Positions 7,402 to 16,403 of a DNA stretch of 64,000 nucleotides are shown one piece after another. The DNA lies in contig NZ_PYCN01000005.1 in the NCBI RefSeq assembly GCF_003062295.1, positions 124,001 to 188,000 of the forward strand. Reading direction: 5' to 3'. Below the pieces are notes generated by a model. It saw nothing but the letters and a program-made list of their open reading frames with translations. It had not been told where the DNA came from and did not search any database. Both the position numbers and the translations under genes were made by a program. Position 1 is the stretch's first letter. The number at the start of each line of letters is the position of its first letter. This stretch comes from Bradyrhizobium algeriense (lineage in GTDB: Bacteria; Pseudomonadota; Alphaproteobacteria; Rhizobiales; Xanthobacteraceae).

Positions 7402-9029
7402 GCGGGACCGAAACCATCCTCTCGCTGGATCGCCTGAGCGTCCGCCTGCCCCGCGGCGCGGACCGGACACATGCGCTCAGGGACGTGTCGCTGGAGATTG
7501 ACTCCAACGAAATCCTCTGCGTGGTCGGCGAATCCGGCTCCGGCAAGTCGATGATGGCCAACGCCGTCATGCGGCTGTTGCCTAACGAAGTGACGATCGA
7601 CTGCGGCCGGGTGATGTTCGAGGGCCGCGACCTCTGCACGGCAACAGTTGCCGACATGCGTGAGGTGCGCGGCGCCGGCATTGCGATGATTTTTCAGGAG
7701 CCGATGACGGCGCTCAATCCGCTGCGCACCATCGGCGACCAGATCGCGGAAATGTTTTCGATTCACACCGAACTGTCGAAGGCGGAGATCGGCGCCAAGG
7801 TACTCGCCCTCCTCGCCGACGTCCGCATTCCCGATCCCAAGGTGGCGGCAAAGGCCTATCCGCATGAGCTGTCGGGAGGCCAACGCCAGCGTGCCATGAT
7901 CGCGATGGCGCTGGCGCTCGATCCGAAGCTGCTGATTGCCGACGAGCCTACGACTGCCCTCGATGTCACGACGCAGGCGCAAATTCTAAAACTGATCCGC
8001 GACCTGCAGCAGCGCCGCAAAACCGCGGTCATGTTCATCACCCATGATTTCGGGGTCGTCGCCGAGATCGCCGATCGCGTGGTGGTGATGCAGCACGGCG
8101 CCATCGTCGAACAGGGCACGGCGGCGGACGTGCTGCACCGTCCGAAGCACGCCTACACCAAACAGCTCATCGCCGCCGTTCCGCCGCTAAAAGCGCCGCC
8201 GCCGCGCGCACTGGCGGCCGACAACATCCTGACGATCACGGATGTCTCGAAGACCTATCGCACCGGCGGCTTTCTGGGGCGCGGCGCGCGGGTGACGCCG
8301 GCCGTCAAGAACGTATCGCTCAAACTGCCGCGCGGCGCCACGCTCGGCATCGTCGGCGAGTCCGGCTCGGGCAAATCGACGCTGGCGCGCTGCATCGTGC
8401 GGCTGATCGATCCAGATGCCGGGTCGATCGTGCTCGATGGCAGCGACTGCGCGAAGATGACGCGTGAAAAAGTCCGCCGCGAGACGCGGCATATCCAGAT
8501 GGTGTTTCAGGACCCGTTCGCTTCCCTCAATCCGCGCCGCAAGGCGGCCGAACTGGTGGCGCAGGGCCCGATCGTGCACGGCGCGCCGCGCGCGCAGGCG
8601 ATTGCGGATGCGAAGGAGCTGTTCGCACTGGTCGGGCTAGATCCTTCCTCCGCCGACCGTTATCCGCATGAGTTCTCCGGCGGCCAGCGCCAGCGCATCG
8701 GCCTGGCGCGGGCACTGGCATTGAAGCCGGACGTCCTGGTCGCCGACGAGCCGGTCTCGGCGCTCGATGTCTCCGTGCAGGCGCAGGTGCTGAAGCTGCT
8801 TGCGGAATTGCGGGCGCGACTCGGGCTTTCCATCGTCTTCATCACGCACGACCTGCGTGTTGCCGCGCAAATCTGCGACCTCGTGGCCGTCATGAAGGAT
8901 GGTGAAGTGGTGGAACACGGGCTGGCGGGCGAAGTGTTTGGCAATCCGCAGCACGCTTACACGCGGGCGCTGCTCGACTCCATCCCGGGCGGAGAGTTTG
9001 CAAGGGAGCACGATACGGCGGCGGTGTAG
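7398..9029 (+). CDS. fused double ATPase of the peptide-type ABC importer (DppD-DppF fusion)
   Basis: Energy-coupling protein of 543 aa with two complete ATPase domains in one chain instead of separate D and F subunits. Domain 1: Walker A GESGSGKS 44-51, signature LSGGQRQR 158-165, Walker B LLIADEP 178-184. Domain 2: Walker A 320-327, signature FSGGQRQR 426-433, Walker B VLVADEP 446-452. Both switch His regions (FITHD) are present, so both sites should hydrolyse ATP. Each domain carries the oligopeptide-type C-terminal extension (PKHAYTKQL, PQHAYTRAL). The start is the ATG at 7398 within the ATGA overlap; an open frame further upstream from 7014 is out of frame with the permease and is not coding. 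Confidence 0.95.
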   Translation: MSGTETILSLDRLSVRLPRGADRTHALRDVSLEIDSNEILCVVGESGSGKSMMANAVMRLLPNEVTIDCGRVMFEGRDLCTATVADMREVRGAGIAMIFQEPMTALNPLRTIGDQIAEMFSIHTELSKAEIGAKVLALLADVRIPDPKVAAKAYPHELSGGQRQRAMIAMALALDPKLLIADEPTTALDVTTQAQILKLIRDLQQRRKTAVMFITHDFGVVAEIADRVVVMQHGAIVEQGTAADVLHRPKHAYTKQLIAAVPPLKAPPPRALAADNILTITDVSKTYRTGGFLGRGARVTPAVKNVSLKLPRGATLGIVGESGSGKSTLARCIVRLIDPDAGSIVLDGSDCAKMTREKVRRETRHIQMVFQDPFASLNPRRKAAELVAQGPIVHGAPRAQAIADAKELFALVGLDPSSADRYPHEFSGGQRQRIGLARALALKPDVLVADEPVSALDVSVQAQVLKLLAELRARLGLSIVFITHDLRVAAQICDLVAVMKDGEVVEHGLAGEVFGNPQHAYTRALLDSIPGGEFAREHDTAAV

Positions 9030-9158
9030 CAGCTCCGCATCCCCGCCCTTCGCGGGGTCGAGACGAGCGAGGCCCGCTCTTGGAGGAAGATCCTTTCTTG
9101 CAGGCAACTGATCGTTCTGCTTAGTTTAGCCAGCCAATCAAGCTCAAGGAAACAAGAA
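9030..9158 (+). terminator. hairpin after the importer operon
   Basis: CCCCGC (9041-9046), loop CCTTC, GCGGGG (9052-9057) forms a 6-bp GC stem 12 bases after the ATPase stop. No T run follows, so termination is only possible, not shown. The remaining spacer up to the VOC gene has no other clear signal except AAGGA (9146-9150) as RBS. Confidence 0.35.
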
Positions 9159-10013
9159 GTGGCACTCAAAAACGTCATCGGAATCGATCACGCCGTGGTC
9201 ATGGTGAAGGACCTCGACAAATCAGCCGAGAACTACAAGCGGCTGGGCTTCACCGTGTCGCCGCGCGGCACCCACAGCGCGCATATGGGATCGGGCAATT
9301 ACACCATCATGTTCGACCCCGACTATATGGAATTGCTCGGCGTGCTCAGACCGACGGAACATAATGAGCCGGCGCGGGCGTTCCTCGAGAAGAACGGCGA
9401 AGGCATCGAGCGTATCGCCTTCACCGCCGTGGATTCGGCGCGGGGCGCGGAAGAAATTCTCGCGCGTGGTTATATCCCCGTTGGCCCAACGGATTTCGAG
9501 CGGCCGGTGACGCTGCCTGATGGCACGGAATCCGAAGCCAGGTTCCGGACCTTTCAATGGCCGACGGTGGAAGCGCCGGGCGGCGTGCGTATCTTTGCCT
9601 GCCAGCACAAGACGCGCGAGACGGTCTGGATTCCTGAACTGATGAAGCATGCCAACGGCGCGAAGCGCCTGAAGCAGGTGCTGATGGTTGCGCCGGAGCC
9701 AGCCAAGGAGGCCGCTCATCTGTCGAAGCTGATCGACCGCGAGGTACGCAACGAGTCCGATGGCGCGATCGCGGTGCCCTCGGGCGGCGACCGCGCGGAC
9801 TTCGTATTCCTGACGAAAGGTCAGCTCGGCAAGCGCTATCCCGGCGTTTCGCTGGCCGGCCTGCCGGAACGCGGCGGCGCAGGCCTTGTGATCGTGGCCG
9901 ATGTCGCCGCGGCGGAGAAGGCGCTGGGTCCAGCCGGCGTGAAAAGCCCAGGCGGCATTGTGGTGCCACCAGCCGAGGGCAACGGCACGATGCTGGCGTT
10001 TGTCGCGGCGTAG
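9159..10013 (+). CDS. VOC-superfamily (glyoxalase-like) protein
   Basis: Protein of 284 aa with a glyoxalase-like start (IGIDHAVVMVKDLDKSAENY, residues about 7-26) that is the beta-alpha-beta-beta-beta entry of the vicinal oxygen chelate fold, and a second, weaker module after residue 150. His10 in IDHAVV is a likely metal ligand and ELLGV near residue 65 fits the Glu ligand region. Family members include lyases, dioxygenases and resistance proteins, so no reaction is assigned. It has a GTG start with AAGGA 8 bases upstream. A TetR gene follows 39 bases later in the same direction and may be co-transcribed. Confidence 0.75.
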   Translation: MALKNVIGIDHAVVMVKDLDKSAENYKRLGFTVSPRGTHSAHMGSGNYTIMFDPDYMELLGVLRPTEHNEPARAFLEKNGEGIERIAFTAVDSARGAEEILARGYIPVGPTDFERPVTLPDGTESEARFRTFQWPTVEAPGGVRIFACQHKTRETVWIPELMKHANGAKRLKQVLMVAPEPAKEAAHLSKLIDREVRNESDGAIAVPSGGDRADFVFLTKGQLGKRYPGVSLAGLPERGGAGLVIVADVAAAEKALGPAGVKSPGGIVVPPAEGNGTMLAFVAA

Positions 10014-10052
10014 CCGGCAGCGCCAGTCGCGCTGCATCGGGGAAGCCGGAAC

Positions 10053-10664
10053 ATGGCGAAGGGCAGAAGCGAAGCGGACAGCGATACGGCGGCAACCCGC
10101 CGTGGTCGCCCCCGTTCTGCCGAGACCACCAACGCCATTCTGCAAAGCGCCTACACGCTGATGGCGACTACGGGTCTCGCCGCCACCAGTATCGATGCGG
10201 TTGCACGGCATTCCAACGTCTCGAAGATGACCATCTACAAATGGTGGCCATCGCGAGAGGCCTTGCTGATAGATGCGTTCCTGAACCATGCCTCGCTGAT
10301 GCTGCCGCTGCCGGCCACCGGCGCGCCGGCGGAACGCCTGAGAAGCCACGCCGCGGCTTATGCGAAGGCGCTGCTGGGCGAGTTCGGCAGGGTACAACTC
10401 GCGGTGATCTCCGAATGCATCTCGAACACAGGGTCCGCGGAGATTTTCTACGAGCGCTATCTCGGATATCGAAGAACCGCCCTGGTCGAATTGATCGCCG
10501 CCGGCCAGCAGGACAGAAGCATTGGCGCGACCGGGACACCGGAGGACCTGTACGACGCGATCTATGGCAGCCTGTTCTACCGCTACATCTTCGGAATCAA
10601 GCCGATCTCGCCGGCACATGCCCGCAATCTCGTCGACACCCTGCTGATGATCAAGAACCGCTGA
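10053..10664 (+). CDS. TetR/AcrR-family transcriptional regulator
   Basis: 203-aa one-component repressor. The N-terminal DNA-binding domain is typical: RRGRPRSAETTNAIL leads into the helix-turn-helix (TSIDAVARHSNVSKMTIYKWW, residues about 47-67, quoted in part). The C-terminal half is a ligand-binding helical domain with no recognisable ligand. It ends 14 bases inside the 3' end of the convergent desaturase gene. The best candidate target is the 19-bp inverted repeat at 12697-12715 upstream of the hydrolase/desaturase pair; that link is inferred from proximity. Confidence 0.9.
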   Translation: MAKGRSEADSDTAATRRGRPRSAETTNAILQSAYTLMATTGLAATSIDAVARHSNVSKMTIYKWWPSREALLIDAFLNHASLMLPLPATGAPAERLRSHAAAYAKALLGEFGRVQLAVISECISNTGSAEIFYERYLGYRRTALVELIAAGQQDRSIGATGTPEDLYDAIYGSLFYRYIFGIKPISPAHARNLVDTLLMIKNR

Positions 10665-11610
10665 CGCCGCCGGCCGCGTCAGCTCGCGCGCGGCGGAACC
10701 ACGCCCACGTCTCCCGTGTCACGGCCCGATAGCCCTGCCCCCGGAAAACGATCTGATCATCGACGACCCGGTTCAGCTTCGGCAGCGCATGAAACGGGAT
10801 CGAAGGATAAGCGTGGTGCTCGACGTGATAGGGCATGTTCCACGCAAACCATCTCATGAGCATGCCGGTGTAGGTGGTGCGGGTGTTCTGGAAGGCGCTT
10901 CGCGTCCGGTCACAGCCGGTATGCTCGGCATAGAGATAAGGGCGCAAGAACAACTGGCCGACGATCAGCGGAACGATCCACACCCAGAGCAGAAGCGCCG
11001 TATGCAGCGTGAGCGACGCGAGCAGCAGCACGACATAGAAAGCGACATAGAGGCGCGCTTCCTTCACGACGATGTGGCGCTTGCCTTCCGGGATCCAGGG
11101 AGCGGAGGCCTTGCCGGTAAAGGCATGGCGAAGCATCAGCCCTACCCGGAAAGCGACCTGCCGAAGGCCGGTATAGGCGACTGCGAGTTGCGTATCCGAG
11201 GCGGGGATCGGGCCAACAAGCAGTTCCGGATCCCGATCCGGATCCTGCGTGTAGCGATGGTGGTCCCAGTGGAACAGGCAATAATATTCGTAAGGCAGTC
11301 CGATCGCGAATGAAGACAGATGACCGAGTGCGAGATTGAGCGCGCGGCTCCGAAACGCCGTCTTGTGGGCGGTCTCGTGCACGACCATGAACAGGAAGGC
11401 GACGAAGTAACCCTGCACGACGATGAGCGGCAACGCCCAGGCCAGGCCATAGGTCGAGGACACCAGCCAGATCAGCGTACCGAAAATGCCGATGGCGCCG
11501 TAGTGGCTGACCGCGCGAACGATGCCTTGAAGGTCGGATCGCGCCGATAGCTCGCGCAGCGCGGCCGAGTTCAGCGGCTTCTCTCCCGTTGCAGTGATGG
11601 CAGTGCTCAT
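10651..11610 (-). CDS. membrane fatty acid desaturase-type di-iron protein
   Basis: Integral membrane protein of 319 aa with the three histidine boxes of the desaturase/hydroxylase family: HETAH (78-82), HWDHH (114-118) and HVEHH (262-266), which bind a di-iron centre for O2-dependent insertion into a hydrocarbon chain. Hydrophobic helices lie at about 36-75 and 195-235. The start at 11610 has GGAGG 9 bases upstream; a longer frame to 11892 overlaps the next gene. It follows the MetX-like hydrolase by 26 bases on the same strand, probably in one operon. Likely substrates are fatty acids, alkanes or carotenoid-like terpenes. Confidence 0.88.
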   Translation of the reverse strand: MSTAITATGEKPLNSAALRELSARSDLQGIVRAVSHYGAIGIFGTLIWLVSSTYGLAWALPLIVVQGYFVAFLFMVVHETAHKTAFRSRALNLALGHLSSFAIGLPYEYYCLFHWDHHRYTQDPDRDPELLVGPIPASDTQLAVAYTGLRQVAFRVGLMLRHAFTGKASAPWIPEGKRHIVVKEARLYVAFYVVLLLASLTLHTALLLWVWIVPLIVGQLFLRPYLYAEHTGCDRTRSAFQNTRTTYTGMLMRWFAWNMPYHVEHHAYPSIPFHALPKLNRVVDDQIVFRGQGYRAVTRETWAWFRRARADAAGGVSGS

Positions 11611-11636
11611 GGTCGCAATCGCCTCCCAGGATGATT

Positions 11637-12656
11637 TCAACTCTGCAGCAGCGCCGATATTTCGGCGGTGATGAACGCGCGATCCGCGGGATTGTTGACC
11701 GGATTTCCGGCGCGGTGTCCGTGGATCGAGGGAATCGGACGGAGTTCGGCTGACTTCGCGTTGACGAGCCGGCTGATCTCTTCCTCGTTGTCGCTGACAT
11801 CGAAGTAGCGGTCCGTCTGCCCCGGCATCAGCAGAACCCGCGCCTTGATCGCCGCGAGCGCTCGGACCATGTCGCCGCCGAATTCCGGACATTGACTGAT
11901 ATCGCCGCGCTGCCAGATGCCGATCTGCGCCAGCAGATCGTTGGCATCACGGCGCGAGAAGGCTTCATCCCAGGAACGCGTCAGGTAATCTTCCAGCGAG
12001 CTGAAGCCGAAATCGCGCCACACCTCGTCCCGGTAATAGGCGTGCGACATCGCCCATCCGGCATAGACGCGCCCCATGGCGCGCAGGCCGGCGGCAGGCC
12101 TGGCGACGAAACGACCGTCCCTGAACGCGGGATCGGCGGTGAGCGCGGCCTTCACGCCCTCGAGGAAGACGTGATTGTAGGGCGAGCATCTGGCGCTGCC
12201 GCACACAATGGCCGCCCGCTCCACCATGTCAGGATGGCACGCCGCCCAGTGGTACGCCTGCATGCCGCCCATGGACCAGCCGTAGACCAGCGCGATCGTC
12301 GAAATCCCGAACTGCTCGACCAGAAGGCGGCGCTGGATCGCCACCGCATCGTGATAGCTGATGGCTGGAAACGGCGTCGCTTCCGAATTGGATGGCGACG
12401 AGGACAGGCCGTTGCCGAACAGGTTTGGAATGACGATGAAGAAGCGCTCCGGATCCAGGATGCCGCCGCGCTGCACCAGCCATTCCGTGTCGGTGTGCTG
12501 CGCGCTGAAGGACGTCGGATAGACAATCACGTTGTCCTTCCGCGCGTTCAGCGTGCCATAGGTCTTGTAGGCAAGACGCAACGAGGGGAATACGACGCCC
12601 GACTGCAGCAAAGCGTCTCCGGCGTGGAAGACCTGATAATCACCGCTGGTCGCCAT
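11637..12656 (-). CDS. alpha/beta hydrolase, homoserine O-acetyltransferase (MetX)-like
   Basis: 339-aa alpha/beta-hydrolase fold protein of the MetX group. The nucleophile elbow GWSMGG places the catalytic Ser at 128; the family features YKTYGTLNA near the N-terminus, NLFGNGLSSSP (oxyanion region), TDRYFD for the acid and HGHRAGNP for the base are all visible. Bona fide MetX proteins are usually a little longer and end in HDAFL-like motifs; here the His context differs, so a hydrolase or other acyltransferase is as likely as methionine synthesis. It is the first gene before the desaturase, and a perfect dyad 41 bases upstream of its start suggests TetR-type repression. Confidence 0.82.
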   Translation of the reverse strand: MATSGDYQVFHAGDALLQSGVVFPSLRLAYKTYGTLNARKDNVIVYPTSFSAQHTDTEWLVQRGGILDPERFFIVIPNLFGNGLSSSPSNSEATPFPAISYHDAVAIQRRLLVEQFGISTIALVYGWSMGGMQAYHWAACHPDMVERAAIVCGSARCSPYNHVFLEGVKAALTADPAFRDGRFVARPAAGLRAMGRVYAGWAMSHAYYRDEVWRDFGFSSLEDYLTRSWDEAFSRRDANDLLAQIGIWQRGDISQCPEFGGDMVRALAAIKARVLLMPGQTDRYFDVSDNEEEISRLVNAKSAELRPIPSIHGHRAGNPVNNPADRAFITAEISALLQS

Positions 12657-12696
12657 ATCGTCACCCTTGTCGGCGCGCGTAACCGGCGCAACCTTT

Positions 12697-12715
12697 AATG
12701 TACAAATCGTACATT
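12697..12715. promoter_or_regulatory. 19-bp perfect inverted repeat, candidate TetR operator
   Basis: AATGTAC, spacer AAATC, GTACATT: 7-bp perfect arms in an AT-rich patch, 41 bases upstream of the hydrolase start (12656). Form and length fit TetR-family operators. The only TetR gene in the window is at 10053-10664, beside the same gene pair. No second copy was seen upstream of the TetR gene itself. Confidence 0.6.
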
Positions 12716-12836
12716 ATTTGGATGAGATTGCAACGGCATTGTTGCGGCCTTGGAAACGCACGCTGGCGCGCCTCGAGACCAGGTCTCATGTCAGACCATA
12801 TGGTGCGCGTGTCTCTACGAGGCCGCCCACCGCGCC

Positions 12837-14489
12837 TCATTCGGCCGGGGCTGCTGCGACCTCCGAATGCGAGTAGTCCACACCTGGACTGGTCTTCGCC
12901 AGCGCGAACAGACCTGCCGCCATGACCGCATAGGCCAGCGCGACGCCCGGCGTGACGCCGAGGCCGCCGCCGATGCCGACGGCTTCGCCGTGCATGAAAC
13001 CGAAATAGGTCATGACCGCACCGGCCAGCGCAAACGCGGATGCTTTAAGAAAATCGCGCTCGATCACGAACACGCCGATCGCGCCGAGCACCAGGCCGGC
13101 GAGGATCGAGCCGCCGCCCATCACTTCGAGGCCGTGATAGAGCACGCCCTGCTGCGGCAGCGCTGATATTGCGGCGGACTTGACCGCGTCGACCTTGTCG
13201 GCAGCGAGCCCGCCGACGGCCTGCGCCGCCGCGATCGTCGAGCCGAGCATGGTGTCGATCTGCAGTTTTGCCCAGGCAGCGAGATGCGGCGTCAGCGCCA
13301 GCACGATGGCAGGCGCATGCTTGACCGGCGTGGTCTGGAACGCCTGCGCGCCGATCAGCATGCCGATATAGAGCAGGATCGGCGAGATCGCGACCACGGG
13401 CACCAGCGCCAGCAACACCGAGATGATACCGAACCATGACAACAGCACCACCATGATGCCGGTCGCCGCCGAATAGCCGATCCGGCCGCCCATCGCCTTC
13501 CAGCCGGGGTGGCCGATGTAGACGGCGTTGATGAAGGGATTGCCCATCAGGCAGCCGATCAGGCTGACGACACCGTCGGCAGTGAGAACGCGCGTGGTCG
13601 GATATTCGTCGCCGGCCGCTTCCGCGCTTTCGACGTTATCCATGGCCTCGACGAGATCGTAGATGCCGAACGGGATTGCCGTGACGAGAATGATGCCGAG
13701 GAATTCGAAGCCGGAGAAGACGTGACCGATGGCCGGCAACGGCACCGAGAAGCCGAAATTCGCAAAGGCATCGCCGACGCCCTTCAGGCTCAAACCGCCG
13801 AGGCCGAGACCGAACAGGTTCGAACCCCAGGCGATGATCATACCCACCGCAATGGCGACGAGGCCGGCCGGCATGCCCCTCCAGTATTTCACGCCGCCGA
13901 ACCAGCTCACCAGGATGATGGCAAAACACACCAGCCCGATCTGCGGCGTCATGTACATTTCGAGCGCCGGGCGCATCGAGATGAAGGTGACGGAGACACC
14001 CGCGAGCGTGCCGAGCAGCGCCGCGCGCGGGGTGATCTTTCTGATATAGGGCGCGATGAAGCCGCCGATCATCAGGATAAAGCTCTGGAAGAACACCCAG
14101 ACCAGGCCGGCCGACCAGCCCTTGACGGGATCGCCGGTCTTCAGCGTGATCGGCAGCATGATCACGAAGGTGACGATGAACATGTGCGGGACGCTGACGC
14201 CTGATGGCAGCGCGCAGACGTCGCTGCGGCCGGTCTTCTGCGCAAGTTTGTAGGCGAGATACGCATAATAGAACGTCGAGAGGCACATCATCAGGCCGAG
14301 CGCCGGCAGGATGCGGCCGAACACGATCGAGTCAGGCATCTTCAGCACGAAGCGCAACAGCCCGGTCAGCACCAGCATGTTGACGAGAATGTTGGTGCCG
14401 AAGCCGAACAGCGCGTTCCAGTCGCCGGGTGTCCACAATGCCGGCTTGAAAGTGGATGTGCCTGATATTCCTGTCGCACTCGTGCTCAT
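12837..14489 (-). CDS. NCS2-like (xanthine/uracil permease family) membrane transporter
   Basis: Polytopic membrane protein of 550 aa with roughly 12-14 hydrophobic segments, related to the nucleobase/ascorbate (NCS2) and sulfate-permease folds. Visible landmarks are a first helix region with FGFGTNILVNML, SGVSVPHMFIVTF, and ESAEAAGDEYPTTRVLTADG between the halves, where NCS2 proteins carry conserved acidic residues. It begins 2 bases after the stop of the cysteine hydrolase on the same strand, so the pair is an operon: probably uptake of an amide, ureide or pyrimidine-type compound followed by hydrolysis. Substrate not determinable. Confidence 0.75.
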   Translation of the reverse strand: MSTSATGISGTSTFKPALWTPGDWNALFGFGTNILVNMLVLTGLLRFVLKMPDSIVFGRILPALGLMMCLSTFYYAYLAYKLAQKTGRSDVCALPSGVSVPHMFIVTFVIMLPITLKTGDPVKGWSAGLVWVFFQSFILMIGGFIAPYIRKITPRAALLGTLAGVSVTFISMRPALEMYMTPQIGLVCFAIILVSWFGGVKYWRGMPAGLVAIAVGMIIAWGSNLFGLGLGGLSLKGVGDAFANFGFSVPLPAIGHVFSGFEFLGIILVTAIPFGIYDLVEAMDNVESAEAAGDEYPTTRVLTADGVVSLIGCLMGNPFINAVYIGHPGWKAMGGRIGYSAATGIMVVLLSWFGIISVLLALVPVVAISPILLYIGMLIGAQAFQTTPVKHAPAIVLALTPHLAAWAKLQIDTMLGSTIAAAQAVGGLAADKVDAVKSAAISALPQQGVLYHGLEVMGGGSILAGLVLGAIGVFVIERDFLKASAFALAGAVMTYFGFMHGEAVGIGGGLGVTPGVALAYAVMAAGLFALAKTSPGVDYSHSEVAAAPAE

Positions 14490-14491
14490 CG

Positions 14492-15196
14492 TTATGCCCC
14501 CGCTGCTGCCGTTCTTGGAATCTCCAGTGAAAGCGCCTCCAGCACCGCGGCCGAGTCGGAGACCCAGCCGAAAATGCCGCCCTGGGCCTTGATCATTTTC
14601 AGGCCCATCTCGTGAAACTCAGGAAAGTAGGATGCGCAACCATCCGCCAGCACCACGCAGCGATAGCCGCGGTCGTTGGCTTCGCGCACGGTGGTGTTGA
14701 CGCAGACCTCTGTCGTGACGCCGCAGACCAGCAAATTCTCGATGCCGTAGCGCTGCAGCACCTCGCCGAGCTCGGTGGCGTAGAACGCGCCCTTGCCCGG
14801 CTTGTCGATCACGATCTCGCTGTCGAGCGGATACACTTGGGGAATGATGTCGTGGCCGGCCTCGCCGCGAATGAGAATACGCCCCATCGGCCCGGGATCG
14901 CCGATGCGCAGGGACGGCGCGCCGCGCTCGACCTTGGCCGGCGGCGCGTCCGACAGATCGGGCAGATGTCCCTCGCGGGTGTGGACGACGAGCATGCCGG
15001 TCTGACGCGCCGCAGCCAGCACCGCTGCGATCGGCTGCACCGCCCGCGCGAGCTGGCTGACGTCATTGCCGAGTGTCTCGCCGAAGCCGCCCGGCTCCAT
15101 GAAATCGCGCTGCATGTCGATGATGAGAAGCGCGGTCGCCGCCCAGTCGAGCTCGATCGGCTCCGGCTCCGCTCTGAGCTTTGCTGAGTTCGCCAT
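14492..15196 (-). CDS. cysteine hydrolase, isochorismatase/RutB-like family
   Basis: Cytosolic hydrolase of 234 aa. The catalytic triad of the family is complete: Asp27 in IIDMQRDF, Lys132 in DKPGKGAF and nucleophile Cys165 in [11 protein letters not shown], with the cis-peptide Val-Thr just before it. These features match amidases such as ureidoacrylate, biuret or N-carbamoyl amidohydrolases better than true isochorismatases. It precedes the NCS2-like permease by 2 bases, and a 16-bp dyad lies 55 bases upstream of its start. Degradation of a ureide or pyrimidine fragment is the favoured guess. Confidence 0.85.
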   Translation of the reverse strand: MANSAKLRAEPEPIELDWAATALLIIDMQRDFMEPGGFGETLGNDVSQLARAVQPIAAVLAAARQTGMLVVHTREGHLPDLSDAPPAKVERGAPSLRIGDPGPMGRILIRGEAGHDIIPQVYPLDSEIVIDKPGKGAFYATELGEVLQRYGIENLLVCGVTTEVCVNTTVREANDRGYRCVVLADGCASYFPEFHEMGLKMIKAQGGIFGWVSDSAAVLEALSLEIPRTAAAGA

Positions 15197-15251
15197 GACG
15201 TACGCGCCCCGAACGAGAGAACTCTCAAAGAGAAGTCAAGCAAGGCGCGTG

Positions 15252-15267
15252 CCATTGTGTACAATGG
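15252..15267. promoter_or_regulatory. 16-bp inverted repeat, candidate operator of the hydrolase-permease operon
   Basis: CCATTG, TGTA, CAATGG: 6-bp perfect arms 55 bases upstream of the hydrolase start. The core ATTGT-GT-ACAAT resembles operators of GntR/FadR-type regulators; the adjacent regulator gene is LysR-type, whose sites are usually T-N11-A, so the cognate factor is uncertain. Confidence 0.4.
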
Positions 15268-15375
15268 CGACGGGCGATCGGCCTGGAGAAAATCAGTAGA
15301 ATTGTCAGCCCGTTATTCGCCGATGCCGATCGCGGCACTCCTTTATCGAACGCACCACAAGCGAGCAGCTGCCCA

Positions 15376-16374
15376 TTAGCTGTGCATGCTGCGATTGCGC
15401 TTGCCCGACCGAAGAACGAACGATCTGTCATTTCCCGTTCGCACCTGTCCTAACAACTGGACCAGCCAGGCAAGGCCGGCATCCATCATCGCTACCTTCG
15501 GAAGGACGACATTGATCGAGAAGCGCGGCAGCGGCAGCGGCGCCTTGACGGCGGCGACGTTGAAGCGGGCGCCATGGATCTCGATAAACCGTCGCGGCAG
15601 CGCGGAGACCATCTCGGTTTCGGCCAGCACCGAAAGGGCAAAACTGAAGTTTGGCACGGTCAGGGCCACGCGCCGCGTCAGGCTTTTCTTGGCGAGTTCA
15701 ACATCCACGAATCCGGTAACATCACCGGTATGCGAAACGACGAGATGCTCCATTTCGCAGTAGCGCTTGAGGGTCGGGTTGCGCTGGAATGAATGCCCCT
15801 TTCTAACGGCGATGACGAACTCTTCCTCGTAGAGCTTCTGTTTGTGGAAACGGACCGGAATATCGTCAAAGGGAATGATCGCGATATCCGTCGTCCGGTC
15901 TTCGAGCTCCTTCAACGCATCCTTCCATGCCAAATGAGGAGCGGTGAACCCTTGCACCGGAAGAAGCTGCCGGATGCCGACATCGACACCCGGCGCCACC
16001 CCACGCAACGTCTCCAGCAGCGGAGGCAGAATGACCGACGAAATTCCATCCGGCGCGCCGATGACGAAACGTCGTGTCGAATGCCGTGGATCAAATGGCG
16101 TAGACGACGAAACCACGCCGCGGATACGCGCGAGAATTTCAGCGACTGATGGCGCGAGCTGGAGGGCGCGCTCCGTCGGAACGACGCCTTTCGGGGTCTT
16201 GAGAAACAAGGGATCGCCCAGCAGCGTACGCAGGCGGCCAAGTCCATGGCTGATGGCAGAGGGCGAAAGATGCAGCCGCTCCGCCGACCGGCCGACATGC
16301 CGCTCCTGAAAGACGATCTCGAACAGTACGAGAAGGTTGAGATCGATCCGGGAAAGGTCAATTTGGTTCAGCAT
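15376..16374 (-). CDS. LysR-family transcriptional regulator, NodD-like subgroup
   Basis: 332-aa regulator. The N-terminal winged helix-turn-helix shows the NodD-type pattern DLNLLVLFEIVFQERHVGRSAERLHLSPSAISHGLGRLR (residues about 10-48, cited in pieces: DLNLLVLF, AERLHLSPSAISHGLGRLR). The inducer-binding domain follows from about residue 100. It lies upstream of the hydrolase-permease operon on the same strand and 29 bases from a divergent secreted-protein gene, so it may control either. LysR regulators commonly act on the divergent neighbour. Confidence 0.9.
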   Translation of the reverse strand: MLNQIDLSRIDLNLLVLFEIVFQERHVGRSAERLHLSPSAISHGLGRLRTLLGDPLFLKTPKGVVPTERALQLAPSVAEILARIRGVVSSSTPFDPRHSTRRFVIGAPDGISSVILPPLLETLRGVAPGVDVGIRQLLPVQGFTAPHLAWKDALKELEDRTTDIAIIPFDDIPVRFHKQKLYEEEFVIAVRKGHSFQRNPTLKRYCEMEHLVVSHTGDVTGFVDVELAKKSLTRRVALTVPNFSFALSVLAETEMVSALPRRFIEIHGARFNVAAVKAPLPLPRFSINVVLPKVAMMDAGLAWLVQLLGQVRTGNDRSFVLRSGKRNRSMHS

Positions 16375-16403
16375 AATGCTGAAATCATATCACTGGATTC
16401 ATC

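Noticed and set aside
12697..13166. Plus-strand frames in the spacer and antisense to the NCS2-like gene
   Set aside because: They overlap the operator region and the permease gene on the other strand and show no family motif.
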